From Pseudofrankia saprophytica (GTDB lineage: Bacteria > Actinomycetota > Actinomycetes > Frankiales > Frankiaceae): a DNA stretch of 64,000 nt. Location: the NCBI RefSeq assembly GCF_000235425.2, contig NZ_KI912266.1, positions 1,812,154 to 1,876,153 on the forward strand. Reading direction: 5' to 3'. The position numbers and the translations under genes were made by a program. Below the pieces are notes generated by a model. The model saw nothing but the letters and a program-made list of their open reading frames with translations, had not been told where the DNA came from and made no database searches. Positions 8,791-17,177 of this stretch are shown piece after piece. How positions within the stretch are numbered: the stretch's first letter is position 1; the number at the start of each line of letters is the position of its first letter.

Positions 8791-8814
8791 CCGGCCATCC
8801 CCCCGGATGGCCGG
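8791..8814 (-). terminator. Terminator of the unknown gene ending at 8831
   Basis: CCGGCCATCC pairs perfectly with GGATGGCCGG around a CCCC loop, starting 17 bases past the minus-strand stop codon. Confidence 0.65.
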
Positions 8815-8830
8815 ACCAAAGCGGCCCTGT

Positions 8831-9610
8831 TCACGCCCGGTGGCTGGGCTGCCGGCACGACATCTCCTCGCCGCGCTGTTCCTTGCCGCGCTGCGGCGCG
8901 ATGCCGCCCTGCCGTGCCGTCGCGTCGCGCGCAGGCGGCACGTCGCGCCGTGTCGCGAGGCTTGCGGATGCCGCGACGACGGAGCTGGGTCCGGGGTGGC
9001 GCTCGTGGTAAAGCCGCGCCTGCCGGTGAGCGGCGCGCCTGGACAGACGGCTCTCGACCAGCGGTGAGGGCCGTAGGTCTACCCGTACGGTGGCGCCTCG
9101 GCGCAGCTCATCGCGAACCGTCAGCCACCGGTCCTCGGCCAGTCGGACCGCGTCCGTGAGCTCCGCCAGGCGACCTTTCCCCTCCTCGTCCTCGACGCGC
9201 GCGCGACTCGCCGCGATCAGGGCCTCCATGACCCAGTCCGCCCGCGGGCCGAACGGGTCCAACCGCGCTGGCTGGCCCGGCCTGGCGACCGTGTGGGCGA
9301 GGAAGGCCCGGGCGACACAGGACAACCGGAAGTCGAGCTGCTCGCGGTTGCGTCCGGCGAGCGTCAGGAACATCGGCCCGAGTCGGCCAGAGGCGGGCTG
9401 GGGGGCGCTATAAGAGGCGCGATGGGGTTCGCCGGCGTCGGGATCGATGCGCTCGACCCGAGCGCGGGATCCGTCTCCGGCGCGGTCGGCATCGTCGGCC
9501 CGGTCCGATCGGTCCGGCCCGAGGAGCAGGTCGGGATACGGGGGCACCAGCCCCGGCATGGTGTTGGCCTGCGATTCCTGTCTGGACCACGTCCTTGGCA
9601 TATTCGGCAT
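8831..9610 (-). CDS. Unknown protein, first copy of the module's AVRxAEDRW family
   Basis: 259 residues from ATG 9610, with AAGGAGG close upstream (a second in-frame ATG at 9601 has better spacing). The family is unknown to me. Residues from about 80 to 210 align with the gene at 12745-13209. Shared points include LT-x2-G-x-N-x2-QL-x2-RLS, an RxDW/RACW tryptophan, AV-R-x-AEDRW-x2-V-x2-EL-x-R, and an RP-x5-L-x-RR segment. The first ~78 residues are Asp/Arg-rich and have no counterpart in the paralogue; translation could instead begin at ATG 9373, but no ribosome site is there. No signal peptide or membrane helix is evident. Largely helical and charged. It is divergent from the small gene at 10212. 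Confidence 0.7.
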   Translation of the reverse strand: MPNMPRTWSRQESQANTMPGLVPPYPDLLLGPDRSDRADDADRAGDGSRARVERIDPDAGEPHRASYSAPQPASGRLGPMFLTLAGRNREQLDFRLSCVARAFLAHTVARPGQPARLDPFGPRADWVMEALIAASRARVEDEEGKGRLAELTDAVRLAEDRWLTVRDELRRGATVRVDLRPSPLVESRLSRRAAHRQARLYHERHPGPSSVVAASASLATRRDVPPARDATARQGGIAPQRGKEQRGEEMSCRQPSHRA

Positions 9611-10211
9611 CGCCTCCTTGAAGACGCCCCGCCGGTCAGGACAGGGTGGTCGATGACCGGCGGTGCCGCGGACTCAGAGTTCCACGGCGGTGGGGTGGAC
9701 CGTCGTGGCGCCTGTTCCGCCGGGGTGCTTGCGGGACCTGCGGGGTCAGGGAGCGGACTGGCGCCGCGTCTGTCTCGGCTGTACCAGAATCGTGCGGCCT
9801 CGAGCGGTCCCCAAGCAAGACTTGTTGAGGAATATTTTAGGTGAACGGAAGAATTGTGCGTCACAGTCGAGAAGTAGGGGAATAGTCACCCAAAGTTACC
9901 AACCGGGTCACGCGGGCATCAGTGCCGGTACCTCGGTGGCCGCGACGAGCGCGGGGACCTCGACCGCCGCGCGCGCCGGAGGCCGGCGGGCTAAAAGCGG
10001 CGCCTCGACCTCTCGGCGCGCGGCCTGAGATCCGCCGATCACGCCTGATGGCACCTTGTTCCAGCAAAGTTACGGCGGTTTCGATACGCCCATGCTCCAA
10101 TAGATTCACAATCACCGCGCCGACCCGGGTGGTAGGGGACCATCCGAGCCACGCGAGGCCGCAGTACGTCCAGCGGTGGCGCCGGGTCGTGCCCAGGAAA
10201 GGACGCGCGAC
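9611..10211. promoter_or_regulatory. 600-bp divergent spacer with AT-rich segments
   Basis: No convincing gene. It contains distinctly AT-richer patches (about 9805-9900 and 10075-10115) unlike the surrounding coding DNA, consistent with promoters for the minus gene at 9610 and the plus gene at 10212, and with acquired DNA. Confidence 0.5.
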
Positions 10212-10574
10212 ATGCCCACCATCACGCTGGCGAGGAGTCACTGCGCCGCCGCGAACTGCCCCGGCGTCCACGTGCACGAGGACTCGGGCACCGGATACGT
10301 GGTGGGCGTCGTGGCCGATGTTCCCCCGCGAGGGGTCCAGGTCGGGCCGGGCGAGGCCGTCGTCGTGCTGCCCGCGGACGTGACCGCGACGGCCGCCGCC
10401 GCCCGCCTGCTTCCGGGCCTCTCCCCGTTCGTGTCCTGGCCCGGCGTACTGGTCGACCGGGAGTCTGGCATCGGGTACGTGGTGGGCCGGCGGGCGCCGA
10501 CGCCGCCGGCGGGCGTGGCGGCGGGTCCGGGCGAGGCCGTCGTTGCCGTCTCCGACGTGCTCGCAAGGGTGTAG
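10212..10574 (+). CDS. Small Cys-Pro module protein with internal duplication
   Basis: 120 residues. ATG 10212 has AAAGGA eight bases upstream. The N-terminal half carries the pattern shared by the small genes at 11117, 13642 and 14302: C-x4-CP-x-V, then a Gly followed by VV-x-G, a variable stretch, GEA-x-V-x-(I/L)P-x-(D/E) and an Ala-rich helix (here HCAAANCPGV, GYVVGVV, PGEAVVVLPADV). The C-terminal half repeats the pattern without the cysteines (WPGVLVDRESGIGYVVG, then PGEAVVAVSDVL). This suggests a duplicated beta-rich unit. The layout resembles DUF397 proteins, which accompany XRE-DUF5753 regulators, but the DUF397 sequence motif itself is absent. Function unknown. Confidence 0.75.
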   Translation: MPTITLARSHCAAANCPGVHVHEDSGTGYVVGVVADVPPRGVQVGPGEAVVVLPADVTATAAAARLLPGLSPFVSWPGVLVDRESGIGYVVGRRAPTPPAGVAAGPGEAVVAVSDVLARV

Positions 10575-10584
10575 GCGGGTAGGT

Positions 10585-10610
10585 GCGGGTCGGCGCCGGC
10601 GCCGACCCGC
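10585..10610 (+). terminator. 26-bp perfect palindrome after the small gene
   Basis: GCGGGTCGGCGCC is followed directly by its reverse complement, starting 10 bases past the stop codon at 10574. Terminator-like. Confidence 0.65.
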
Positions 10611-11116
10611 GGAACGCCGCGTGCTCGGCGGTAGCTCGGTCGTGACCGGCCGGCTCGCGGAGAATTCCGGCCTGGGCCCGCATCGTCGACGAAGATCGAC
10701 CGAATTCCCGGCCGCATGACAAGCTGACATGACCCGTTCGGATTACGCGGGAGCCGTGACGGGCCTGGTCGCCCACGTCACCAGTAGTCTCTTCACGCTA
10801 AGTTGTTGCTACGGAAAGTAGCGATATTCTTACCTTATGCGTTGAGTTCCTCTGCCGTATCGGGGCGAATCGGTCAATTCGCGAAGCCGGCTGAGTGTGG
10901 ACTGGGGTGGCGGACGTGGCACCATCAGGGAATCGCGATGACGCCGGCTGCCAGCGAGACCCCGCAGGGTAGCCGGGCGTCGCGGCCGAAGCCTGTGACC
11001 CGGGCAACTATTCTTGGCTGCTTCCCAACCCCGTGGCATAAGTCAAGATCTGACAGAGATATTCTGGACTTGCGGCCCGGGCCTGAGTAGGGTCATGGGC
11101 TGCGGAGGAGTTGACG
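10611..11116. promoter_or_regulatory. Spacer upstream of the second small gene and XRE regulator
   Basis: About 500 bp with no convincing gene. It is AT-richer around 10780-10870 and has a small hairpin GCTAC-ggaaa-GTAGC at 10807-10821. It probably holds the promoter for 11117-12368. Confidence 0.4.
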
Positions 11117-11326
11117 ATGCAGCTCGTTCCCTTGGCGATCACCTGTAACGCGGGCGCCTGCCCGACGGTGTACGCCGACGCCGATGACGCCTCGGTGCTG
11201 TGGGTACAGGGATGGACGCCAGACCCCGCGTACGTGCGCGACCTGCCGACGGGAGAGGCGATGGTCAGGATTCCGCGGGACCTGCTCGTCGATGCCGCGA
11301 GCAGTTTGCCCCAGTCGCCGAAGTAG
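11117..11326 (+). CDS. 69-residue Cys-Pro module protein, partner of the downstream XRE regulator
   Basis: ATG 11117 has GGAGGAG six bases upstream. The protein begins MQLVPLAITC and shows the module pattern: C-x4-CP-TVYA, VLWVQGW, PTGEAMVRIPRDLLVDAASSL. It is close to the protein at 14302 (MELVPLAQTSC, then GEARVQIPRDLLIRAARSL). The XRE-DUF5753 gene follows 70 bp later on the same strand, so the two are probably one transcript. No family name known to me; the role is inferred only from this pairing, which parallels DUF397/XRE pairs in Streptomyces. Confidence 0.8.
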   Translation: MQLVPLAITCNAGACPTVYADADDASVLWVQGWTPDPAYVRDLPTGEAMVRIPRDLLVDAASSLPQSPK

Positions 11327-11396
11327 CGTCCAGCGGCCGTCGGAGGATCACGGGGGAGCAGCGTAGGCGACCTCGGCACCACCGGTAGGGGAGACG

Positions 11397-12368
11397 ATGA
11401 GCGGCGAAAGAATCGACGCGGACGCCTTCGCGCCGGTTCCAGAAAACTTCCTCGATCTCTCGTCATCCTCTTCCGAATCCTCCGACGAGTCCCTGGGCGG
11501 CATCCTGGCCCGCCTACGCCACGACCAGGGCCTGACCGGCCACCAGCTCGCCGAGAAGGCCGGGATCAGCCAGGGACAGATCTCCAAGATTGAGAACTCC
11601 AAGACGCTGCCGTCGCCGGAGGACGTCCGACGTATCAGTACGGCGCTGCATGCGTCGCCCAAGGTGGTCGAGACCTTGGTAGACGAGGCAAAACAGCAGC
11701 AGCAGCTGGCCAGGACAAAGGGAACGCGCCGGCCGGCTCTTGGCCGAACTGGCACCATCAACCAGCAGGAAGTGCTCGACGAAGAGGGCAAGGCCCAGCA
11801 CGTGCGCGACTTCCAGCCGGTCCTGCTGCCAGGCCTGCTCCAGACAAGCGAGTACACCCGCCGGGTTCTGAACGGGTACAACGAGCTGACCTACGGCGAG
11901 GACAGCAAGGGCTGGCCGGATACCGCGGCCGCCGTGACGCTACGAGCGCAGCGCCAGCAGCGCCTCTACGACACCACCAGGCATTTCGAGTTCGTCATCA
12001 TGGAAGCGGTGTTCCACAACCGGTTCGCGGCCGTGGAATGGCCGGGGTTCATGGTCGGTCAGCTTCAGCGGATCAAAGCGGCCGCGGGGCTCCAGAACGT
12101 CTCGATCCGGATCCTGCCGCTCGACACCGTGCTCCGATACCCGCCGATCTCGGGCTTCACCATCATGGACGAATCCACGGTGGTCAACGAGACGACGGCC
12201 GGCACCGTCGATCGGGATCGCGGTCGCGTCAGCCTGTACATCCGGGTGTTCGAGCAGCTCATGGAGCTGGGCACCGACGATCTGGACCCCATCTTGAATC
12301 GCCATCTGAGCCGCTTCGCCACCGAGCTCGCCGAGCAGGCCGCCGAAGCAGTCCGAACCGGACCCTAG
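11397..12368 (+). CDS. XRE-family regulator with DUF5753 domain, first copy
   Basis: 323 residues. After a ~30-residue Ser-rich start, an XRE helix-turn-helix lies at about residues 36-95 (LRHDQGLTGHQLAEKAGISQ, GQISKIENSKTLPSPEDV). The DUF5753 ligand-sensing-type domain follows (QHVRDFQPVLLPGLLQTSEY, DTAAAVTLRAQRQQRLYD, FEFVIMEAVFHNRF). The family includes WhiJ-like developmental regulators in Streptomyces, which repress until relieved by small partners. The start is ATG 11397 behind GGGGAGAC. It is paralogous over its whole length to the regulator at 14577. Confidence 0.92.
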   Translation: MSGERIDADAFAPVPENFLDLSSSSSESSDESLGGILARLRHDQGLTGHQLAEKAGISQGQISKIENSKTLPSPEDVRRISTALHASPKVVETLVDEAKQQQQLARTKGTRRPALGRTGTINQQEVLDEEGKAQHVRDFQPVLLPGLLQTSEYTRRVLNGYNELTYGEDSKGWPDTAAAVTLRAQRQQRLYDTTRHFEFVIMEAVFHNRFAAVEWPGFMVGQLQRIKAAAGLQNVSIRILPLDTVLRYPPISGFTIMDESTVVNETTAGTVDRDRGRVSLYIRVFEQLMELGTDDLDPILNRHLSRFATELAEQAAEAVRTGP

Positions 12369-12694
12369 CGCCTGGCGCCGCCTCGGGCATGATCGCGATT
12401 TCGGCCCTCGGGTGGTCGTGGCTGCTGGTCGTTCCACGTTCACCAGAGGTCGCAACCGGCGATCGCGTCAATGGGCTTCCTCGGCAGTTACGGCACTGGC
12501 CCATTTCGGTCTCGCGGGTGGTTGCTGATCGGCGCGGAGGTGCCCCCGCCTGTGGCGGCCCCCGGTAACAGGACCGCCACAGGCCCGCTGGCACCGTTGC
12601 CGCGGCTGGCATGGTCGCCATGACCCGCTGGTCGGCTCCCACTGGCGTGGGTAATCAGGGGCGGACCTAACCCGGTCGATGCGCCCAACGAGGC
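12369..12694. other. Intergenic, no gene seen
   Basis: About 325 bp between the XRE gene and the hairpin at 12695. No frame here has protein-like composition. Confidence 0.5.
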
Positions 12695-12736
12695 GCCTCG
12701 GCCGGGCCACCCCCCGAGGGTGGCCCGGGCCGAGGC
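12695..12736. terminator. Strong hairpin shared by convergent genes
   Basis: GCCTCGGCCGGGCCACCC pairs with 12718-12736 with one bulged base and a CCCGA loop. It lies nine bases past the stop of the minus gene at 12745 and downstream of the plus-strand regulator. Confidence 0.75.
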
Positions 12737-12744
12737 TGTCTGGG

Positions 12745-13209
12745 TCACCCGTGGCGGGTGAGCTGTCGATCGTCAGTTCGTGGCCGCGCGGCGCGGTAGA
12801 GGAATGCCCCCGAGTGACGACCCGCGCTGGTGCGCTGCGCCGGCAAGATGCGCCGGCGGGCGAGTTCAGGGACGAATACGGGTCCGTCGGGCCGCATGTC
12901 GGCCCGGGCGGTCTCCTCGCGGCTCAGCTCGACGCAAACTGCCTCCCAGCGGTCTTCCGCTTGGCGAACCGCGGTGACGAGCGCGCGCTTCGAGCCGATC
13001 TCGTCCTGGTCGAGGAAAAGACGGATTGCGTCAAAGAGTGCGTCGGCCATCCAGCAGGCGCGTTCCGATCGGATGTCCAGTCGGGCCGCTCGATGCGATC
13101 GAGTATCCGTGTACCGAGTGAACTCGCGAACTAGCCAGGACAACCGGACCTGGAGTTGCTGACAGTTGGTGCCAGTGGCGGTCAGATAGCAGCTTGTCAA
13201 CATGGACAC
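12745..13209 (-). CDS. Unknown protein, second copy of the AVRxAEDRW family
   Basis: 154 residues from GTG 13209 (ATG 13203 is equally possible; neither has a clear ribosome site). It aligns end to end with residues 80-210 of the protein at 8831-9610: LTATGTNCQQLQVRLSW, RAARLDIRSERACW, AVRQAEDRWEAVCVELSR, RADMRPDGPVFVPELARRR. Conserved Trp, Arg and AEDRW positions suggest a folded helical domain. No known family recognised. It sits in the same place relative to the small genes and XRE gene as its paralogue, transcribed away from them. Confidence 0.75.
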   Translation of the reverse strand: MSMLTSCYLTATGTNCQQLQVRLSWLVREFTRYTDTRSHRAARLDIRSERACWMADALFDAIRLFLDQDEIGSKRALVTAVRQAEDRWEAVCVELSREETARADMRPDGPVFVPELARRRILPAQRTSAGRHSGAFLYRAARPRTDDRQLTRHG

Positions 13210-13641
13210 GCGATCACGTCCAGTCGGGCGCCTTTGCCCGCAAACCCAGACCTGGTATGGCGAGCGTCGAACGACCCCCGATACCCTGGCCAGGTACTAC
13301 TAAGGAATCCGTGGTAAGAGCCCCCTGCGCGCGACATATTCCGACGCACCTCCTGCCTGACGGGCTGTCGACCGGTAGGTCGAACAGGTCCTGATCAGAA
13401 GGTAGACGACTGCCGGCGTCACCACAAGGCCTATGGATGAATATAGTCCATGATCTTAATGTGTATCGGGCCGGTGTGAATACTTGTGTCTTCCCAGAGG
13501 TCATCACCGGTTCGCCGGCCGCCCGGTCCCCGGACGTCTTGGCTGGTCGTCGGCGGCTGGGCCGCGCCCACGACACACCTGACGGTGATCGCGGCCCGGA
13601 CGTCGGCCCCGGCCTCAGGACCTGGCTGCGTGGCGCTCGCC
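13210..13641. promoter_or_regulatory. Spacer with an AT-rich patch
   Basis: About 430 bp without a gene. An AT-richer patch at about 13435-13495 stands out. It lies upstream of the minus gene at 13209 and downstream of the minus gene ending at 13642. Confidence 0.4.
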
Positions 13642-13848
13642 CTAGTCGACCCCGTCGAGGGCCGCGTCGGCCGCCGCCCGGAACAACTCGCTGGGAATCT
13701 CGACCAGCACCTCACCAGTCGAGGTGCGGACGTCGAGCGCGCTGGCGTCCAACAGAACACCCTGGACCACGATTGTGCCGCTGTCAGTGGCGTAGACCTG
13801 GGGACACGAGCCGCTGGGGCAGCTCGCCGTCAAAGGAGTCAGTCGCAT
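13642..13848 (-). CDS. 68-residue Cys-Pro module protein on the minus strand
   Basis: ATG 13848, with AGAGG about ten bases upstream. It begins MRLTPLTASC and carries the module pattern: C-x4-CPQVYA, SGTIVVQGVLL, TGEVLVEIPSELFRAAADAAL. It is the same family as 10212, 11117 and 14302. It is divergent from 14302, whereas the corresponding small gene of the first module (10212) points the other way. Function unknown. Confidence 0.72.
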   Translation of the reverse strand: MRLTPLTASCPSGSCPQVYATDSGTIVVQGVLLDASALDVRTSTGEVLVEIPSELFRAAADAALDGVD

Positions 13849-14301
13849 CGAGGCTGGCCTCTCTGTGCGGGTCCCGCGCTCTCGCAGATGTCGTCGGCGC
13901 GAGGGCGCGGCCGGTGGAGGATCCTCCTGCCGGCCGACGGAACCTTCTCTCTTGATTGGAACATGTCGACGCCGGCTCCGGCGCAAGTTTGGTGGGCCAA
14001 CGAGCGCCAGTCGGCCAGCGGTGCTGGGCCACCGCCAAGCGGGAGTTGCCATGACATGGGGCGCCGAGCGTGCCTCAGGCTGCCCGAAGGTGATTTCTAG
14101 TGCGCGGCGGGACGTTCCAGCGTTCCGCCGCGCCGATCGGCGGCGTGCCGACGAGGGGCACTGAGTGGCGGATCGCGGCGGCCGGCCTAGTATTCCCCCC
14201 TGGGGGGCGCCCAATCCTGCCCTCGCAAGATTCCTAGTATCGACTCTTTCATAGTCCGTCGGCGGGTATATGATGTTGAAGCCGCGGAGGGAGTAGGGGC
14301 A
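13849..14301. promoter_or_regulatory. Divergent promoter region of the second module
   Basis: Lies between small genes starting at 13848 (minus) and 14302 (plus). For the plus gene, a TATATGAT-type -10 at about 14267-14274 lies ~28 bases before the ATG, followed by GGAGGGAG. No other gene seen. Confidence 0.5.
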
Positions 14302-14514
14302 ATGGAGCTCGTTCCGCTCGCGCAAACCAGTTGTGGGTCGTCCACCTGTCCCGGGGTGTTCGAGGCGCCCGACGGCTCGGTCGTGGTCCAGGGGTACGTC
14401 GTGCCGGCGCCGCGCACTGCCGACGAGGTGCCGGACGGTGAGGCTAGAGTGCAGATTCCACGTGACCTCCTGATCCGGGCGGCGCGCAGCCTGCCAGACT
14501 GGGATGGGCGTTAG
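14302..14514 (+). CDS. 70-residue Cys-Pro module protein, partner of the second XRE regulator
   Basis: ATG 14302 behind GGAGGGAGTAGGGG. It carries the module pattern: MELVPLAQTSC-x3-TCPGVF, GSVVVQGYVV, DGEARVQIPRDLLIRAARSL. It is the closest relative of the gene at 11117, and in the same position: immediately upstream (62 bp) of an XRE-DUF5753 gene on the same strand. Two Cys and one Pro are kept in all four family members, so a metal or disulfide role is possible but unproven. Confidence 0.8.
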   Translation: MELVPLAQTSCGSSTCPGVFEAPDGSVVVQGYVVPAPRTADEVPDGEARVQIPRDLLIRAARSLPDWDGR

Positions 14515-14576
14515 TTGGCCTGACCGAGCGGGTTCCGGCCCGGGGTGATGGTCTCGCGTTCGAGCGGAGGTCAGTC

Positions 14577-15482
14577 GTGACGGACGAGGTGGGGTTCGGT
14601 CCGTCGCTGAGTGCCGAGCCAAGCTCCTCGTCCGCACCGCTGGCCGAGGAGCTTGGCCGTGCGCTCCATGGGCTTCGCCGGCGCAAGGGAATGACCGGCG
14701 AAGCCCTCGGGCAGGCCGTCGGAGTCAGTCAGGCCAAGATCTCCAAGATCGAACGGGGCGTGCTGAAGCCCAGCCTGCTCGATGTCGAGAAGATCGTCCT
14801 GGCTCTTGACGGCTCCAAGGACGAGCTGCATGAGTTCGTCGCGCTGGCGACACAGGTCCAGACCGCCGGTGCCAGGCCGCGAGGACCGCGCCGCGGACCG
14901 GCGAACCAGCACGACTACGCCGAGGCCGAGGGGCGCGCCCAGCTGATCCGGAACTTCGAGCCCATCGCGATTCCCGGGCTGATGCAGATCAGCGAGTACA
15001 CGCGCCGGGTGATCAATGCCTTTCACGCCGTCGACATCGGTGAGGACCAGTCGAAGTGGGCCGACACCGCGGCGATGGTCACCCTGCGCGCGCAGCGCCA
15101 GGAACGTCTCTACGACCGCGCCAAGACGTTCGAGTTCATCATCATGGAGAGCGTGCTCAGTAACCGTTTTGTCACGCCTGGATACATGCTGGCGCAGGTG
15201 GACCGGATCGAGCAGGTGGCCAAACTGCCCAACGTGACCGTGCGGGTGGTACCCGCCACGGCGCAGCTCGGCATCCCCCCGATCCACGGTTTCCATCTGT
15301 TCGACGATGACATGGTGATTACCGAGTCACTCGACGCCACGGTCTCTCAGGACCGCCGCAGCGTCGACTTTTACACCCACTTCTTCGAAAGCTACCGTGA
15401 GATCGCCGATGCCGATCTCACTGACGTGCTGGAGCGGCATAAGCACATGTACGCCGCGCTTGCGCTTCCCAGGCTGGACTGA
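14577..15482 (+). CDS. XRE-family regulator with DUF5753 domain, second copy
   Basis: 301 residues. GTG 14577 is preceded by GGAGG six bases upstream. The XRE helix-turn-helix lies at about residues 27-80 (LHGLRRRKGMTGEALGQAVG, VSQAKISKIERGVLKPSLLD). The DUF5753 domain follows (QLIRNFEPIAIPGLMQISEY, DTAAMVTLRAQRQERLYDRA, FEFIIMESVLSNRF). It aligns throughout with the regulator at 11397, diverging most in the N-terminus and in the ligand-domain loops, which fits duplicated regulators with separate partners. The gene is convergent with the HAD gene ending at 15557. Confidence 0.92.
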   Translation: MTDEVGFGPSLSAEPSSSSAPLAEELGRALHGLRRRKGMTGEALGQAVGVSQAKISKIERGVLKPSLLDVEKIVLALDGSKDELHEFVALATQVQTAGARPRGPRRGPANQHDYAEAEGRAQLIRNFEPIAIPGLMQISEYTRRVINAFHAVDIGEDQSKWADTAAMVTLRAQRQERLYDRAKTFEFIIMESVLSNRFVTPGYMLAQVDRIEQVAKLPNVTVRVVPATAQLGIPPIHGFHLFDDDMVITESLDATVSQDRRSVDFYTHFFESYREIADADLTDVLERHKHMYAALALPRLD

Positions 15483-15556
15483 CCTTCGGCGTGCGCCGGT
15501 CCGGCCTGCGCTGTCGAGCGGCTTCGCCTGCTGTACCCGCGCTCACGTCCTGGCGG

Positions 15557-16345
15557 TCAGGCGAAAAGGCGTTCCAGGACGAGGGCTACGCCGTCGTTGT
15601 CGTTGGAGGCGGTGATTTCGTCGGCGGCGGCCAGGACGTCGGGGTGGGCGTTGGCGACGGCGACGGCGTGGCCAGCCCAGGCGAGCATGGGCAGGTCGTT
15701 GAGCATGTCGCCGAAGGCGACGACGTCGTCGGCGGTCACGCCGCGTTTGGCGGCCACCTGGGCGAGCGCGACGGCCTTGGAGACACCTGCCCCGGCGATC
15801 TCGACCAGCGTCTCGGTCGACCGGGTGACCATGGCCTCCCCGCCGGCCAAGGCCACGATCTTCTCGTAGACATCGGCGAGCGACTCACCGCCGCGCCGCA
15901 CCAGCAGCTTGGCTGGCGGCAGCGTGACCAGCAGGTCGGTCACATCGGCGACGAGCTCGTCCGGATCCGGCCACATCGTCAAGAAGAGTGGCTCGCGGCC
16001 GAACTTGATCCCGCTCTCGACGGCGAATGCAGCCTCCGGCACGATCTCGCGGATCGCCAGCGCCAGTCGGAGGGCGGCGTCCGGATCCAGCCCACTCTGG
16101 TTGATCATGATGTTGGTGTCGAGGTCGTAGACGAGTGCCCCGTTCGCGCAGACGGCGATGCCGGCGACGGAGGTCTTGGCGACGACGTCCGCCATGACCC
16201 GGATTGGCCGTCCGGTGACGAACACGACCGATCCGCCGTGCTCGCGGACCCGGCGCAGCGCACGGCGGGTGCGCTCCGACACCGTGCCGTCCGATCGGAT
16301 CAGTGTTCCATCCAGATCAGTGGCAACTATCGCGGGAGGGGACAC
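15557..16345 (-). CDS. HAD-superfamily hydrolase, Cof type
   Basis: 262-residue phosphatase of the Cof/type IIB HAD group, acting on small phosphorylated metabolites; substrate unknown. Motif I TDLDGTLIRSDG lies at residues 8-19, motif II is VFVTGRP, motif III is the lysine near VSKAVAL and motif IV is AFGDMLNDLPML. The GTG at 16345 places motif I at the usual distance. No neighbouring gene suggests the substrate. Confidence 0.88.
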   Translation of the reverse strand: MSPPAIVATDLDGTLIRSDGTVSERTRRALRRVREHGGSVVFVTGRPIRVMADVVAKTSVAGIAVCANGALVYDLDTNIMINQSGLDPDAALRLALAIREIVPEAAFAVESGIKFGREPLFLTMWPDPDELVADVTDLLVTLPPAKLLVRRGGESLADVYEKIVALAGGEAMVTRSTETLVEIAGAGVSKAVALAQVAAKRGVTADDVVAFGDMLNDLPMLAWAGHAVAVANAHPDVLAAADEITASNDNDGVALVLERLFA

Positions 16346-16750
16346 AGCGACTCAGTCAACCAGCGTGCGGCGGTCCATACCATGGTCACGACGCTCATAC
16401 CGGCGTCAGATCCCTGTCAACCGGGAGGAAGTACCCGTTCCCGCGGGCACCTGTGGTCCAGCCGGGTGAATCGCCGTGCTCTCCGGCCGCTGCCGCCGCC
16501 CCTGCCGCCGCTGCTGGTCGCGGGCGGCCCTCTCGGCGCCGGCGCGCCGTTCCGCGCCGGTCGTCGCACCACGCCGGTCGCCCGGGGTTACCGGTGAAGA
16601 TCGTGCCGCGGCGAGTCGGGAGCGTCAGCCGGGTAACATGCGGTTCATGAGGTCTGTCGGTGCCCGGAGCGCCCAGGGTTCCCGTCGGATCGGCGGGGGT
16701 CTGGCGCGAGGCCGGCGGGTGCGTGCCGTCGCTCTGGAGGACTGCCGGCT
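16346..16750. promoter_or_regulatory. Divergent spacer between HAD gene and hisE
   Basis: About 400 bp with no gene seen. It should contain promoters for the HAD gene and for the his genes. The hisE ribosome site GGAGGA is at 16735-16740. Confidence 0.4.
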
Positions 16751-17014
16751 GTGAAGAGCTTCGACGAGCTGTACGGCGAGCTCTCCGGGAAGTGGGAGCA
16801 GAAGGCGCCGGGGTCCGGGTCCGTGGCCGCCCTCGAGGCGGGTGTGCACCACATCGGCAAGAAACTGGTCGAGGAAGCCGCGGAAAGCTGGATGGCGGCG
16901 GAGCATGAGAGCCGTGAGCGAGCCGCCGAGGAGCTCTCCCAGCTGGTCTACTGGATTCAGCTCATGATGATCTCGCGGGGTCTGACCCCGGCGGACGTCT
17001 ACTCCCATCTGTAG
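16751..17014 (+). CDS. hisE: Phosphoribosyl-ATP pyrophosphatase
   Basis: Second enzyme of histidine synthesis: hydrolyses phosphoribosyl-ATP to phosphoribosyl-AMP. 87 residues, the normal length for a free-standing HisE. The MazG-like all-alpha fold is visible in [19 protein letters not shown] and [18 protein letters not shown], which carry the acidic magnesium ligands. GTG 16751 is about ten bases after GGAGGA. hisG follows on the same strand, an arrangement typical of actinobacteria where hisE-hisG stand apart from the main his operon. Confidence 0.95.
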   Translation: MKSFDELYGELSGKWEQKAPGSGSVAALEAGVHHIGKKLVEEAAESWMAAEHESRERAAEELSQLVYWIQLMMISRGLTPADVYSHL

Positions 17015-17177
17015 CCCGCGCCTCGGGGCTCGCGTGCCCTTGGAGTGGCGCGGGCGTTGACCGGTGCGCGGGACGATGTCGCGCGCCTCGAAGAGCCCCT
17101 GTGAGCCCCCGACCCGCTGTGAGCCCGATCCGCCGTGAGTTCCGGACCCCGCCACGGCCAGCCTCGATGGAATGATC

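Noticed and set aside
12369-12694. Arg/Pro-rich ORFs after the first XRE gene
   Set aside because: No ribosome site, shifting composition, and no similarity between frames here and the corresponding part of the other module.
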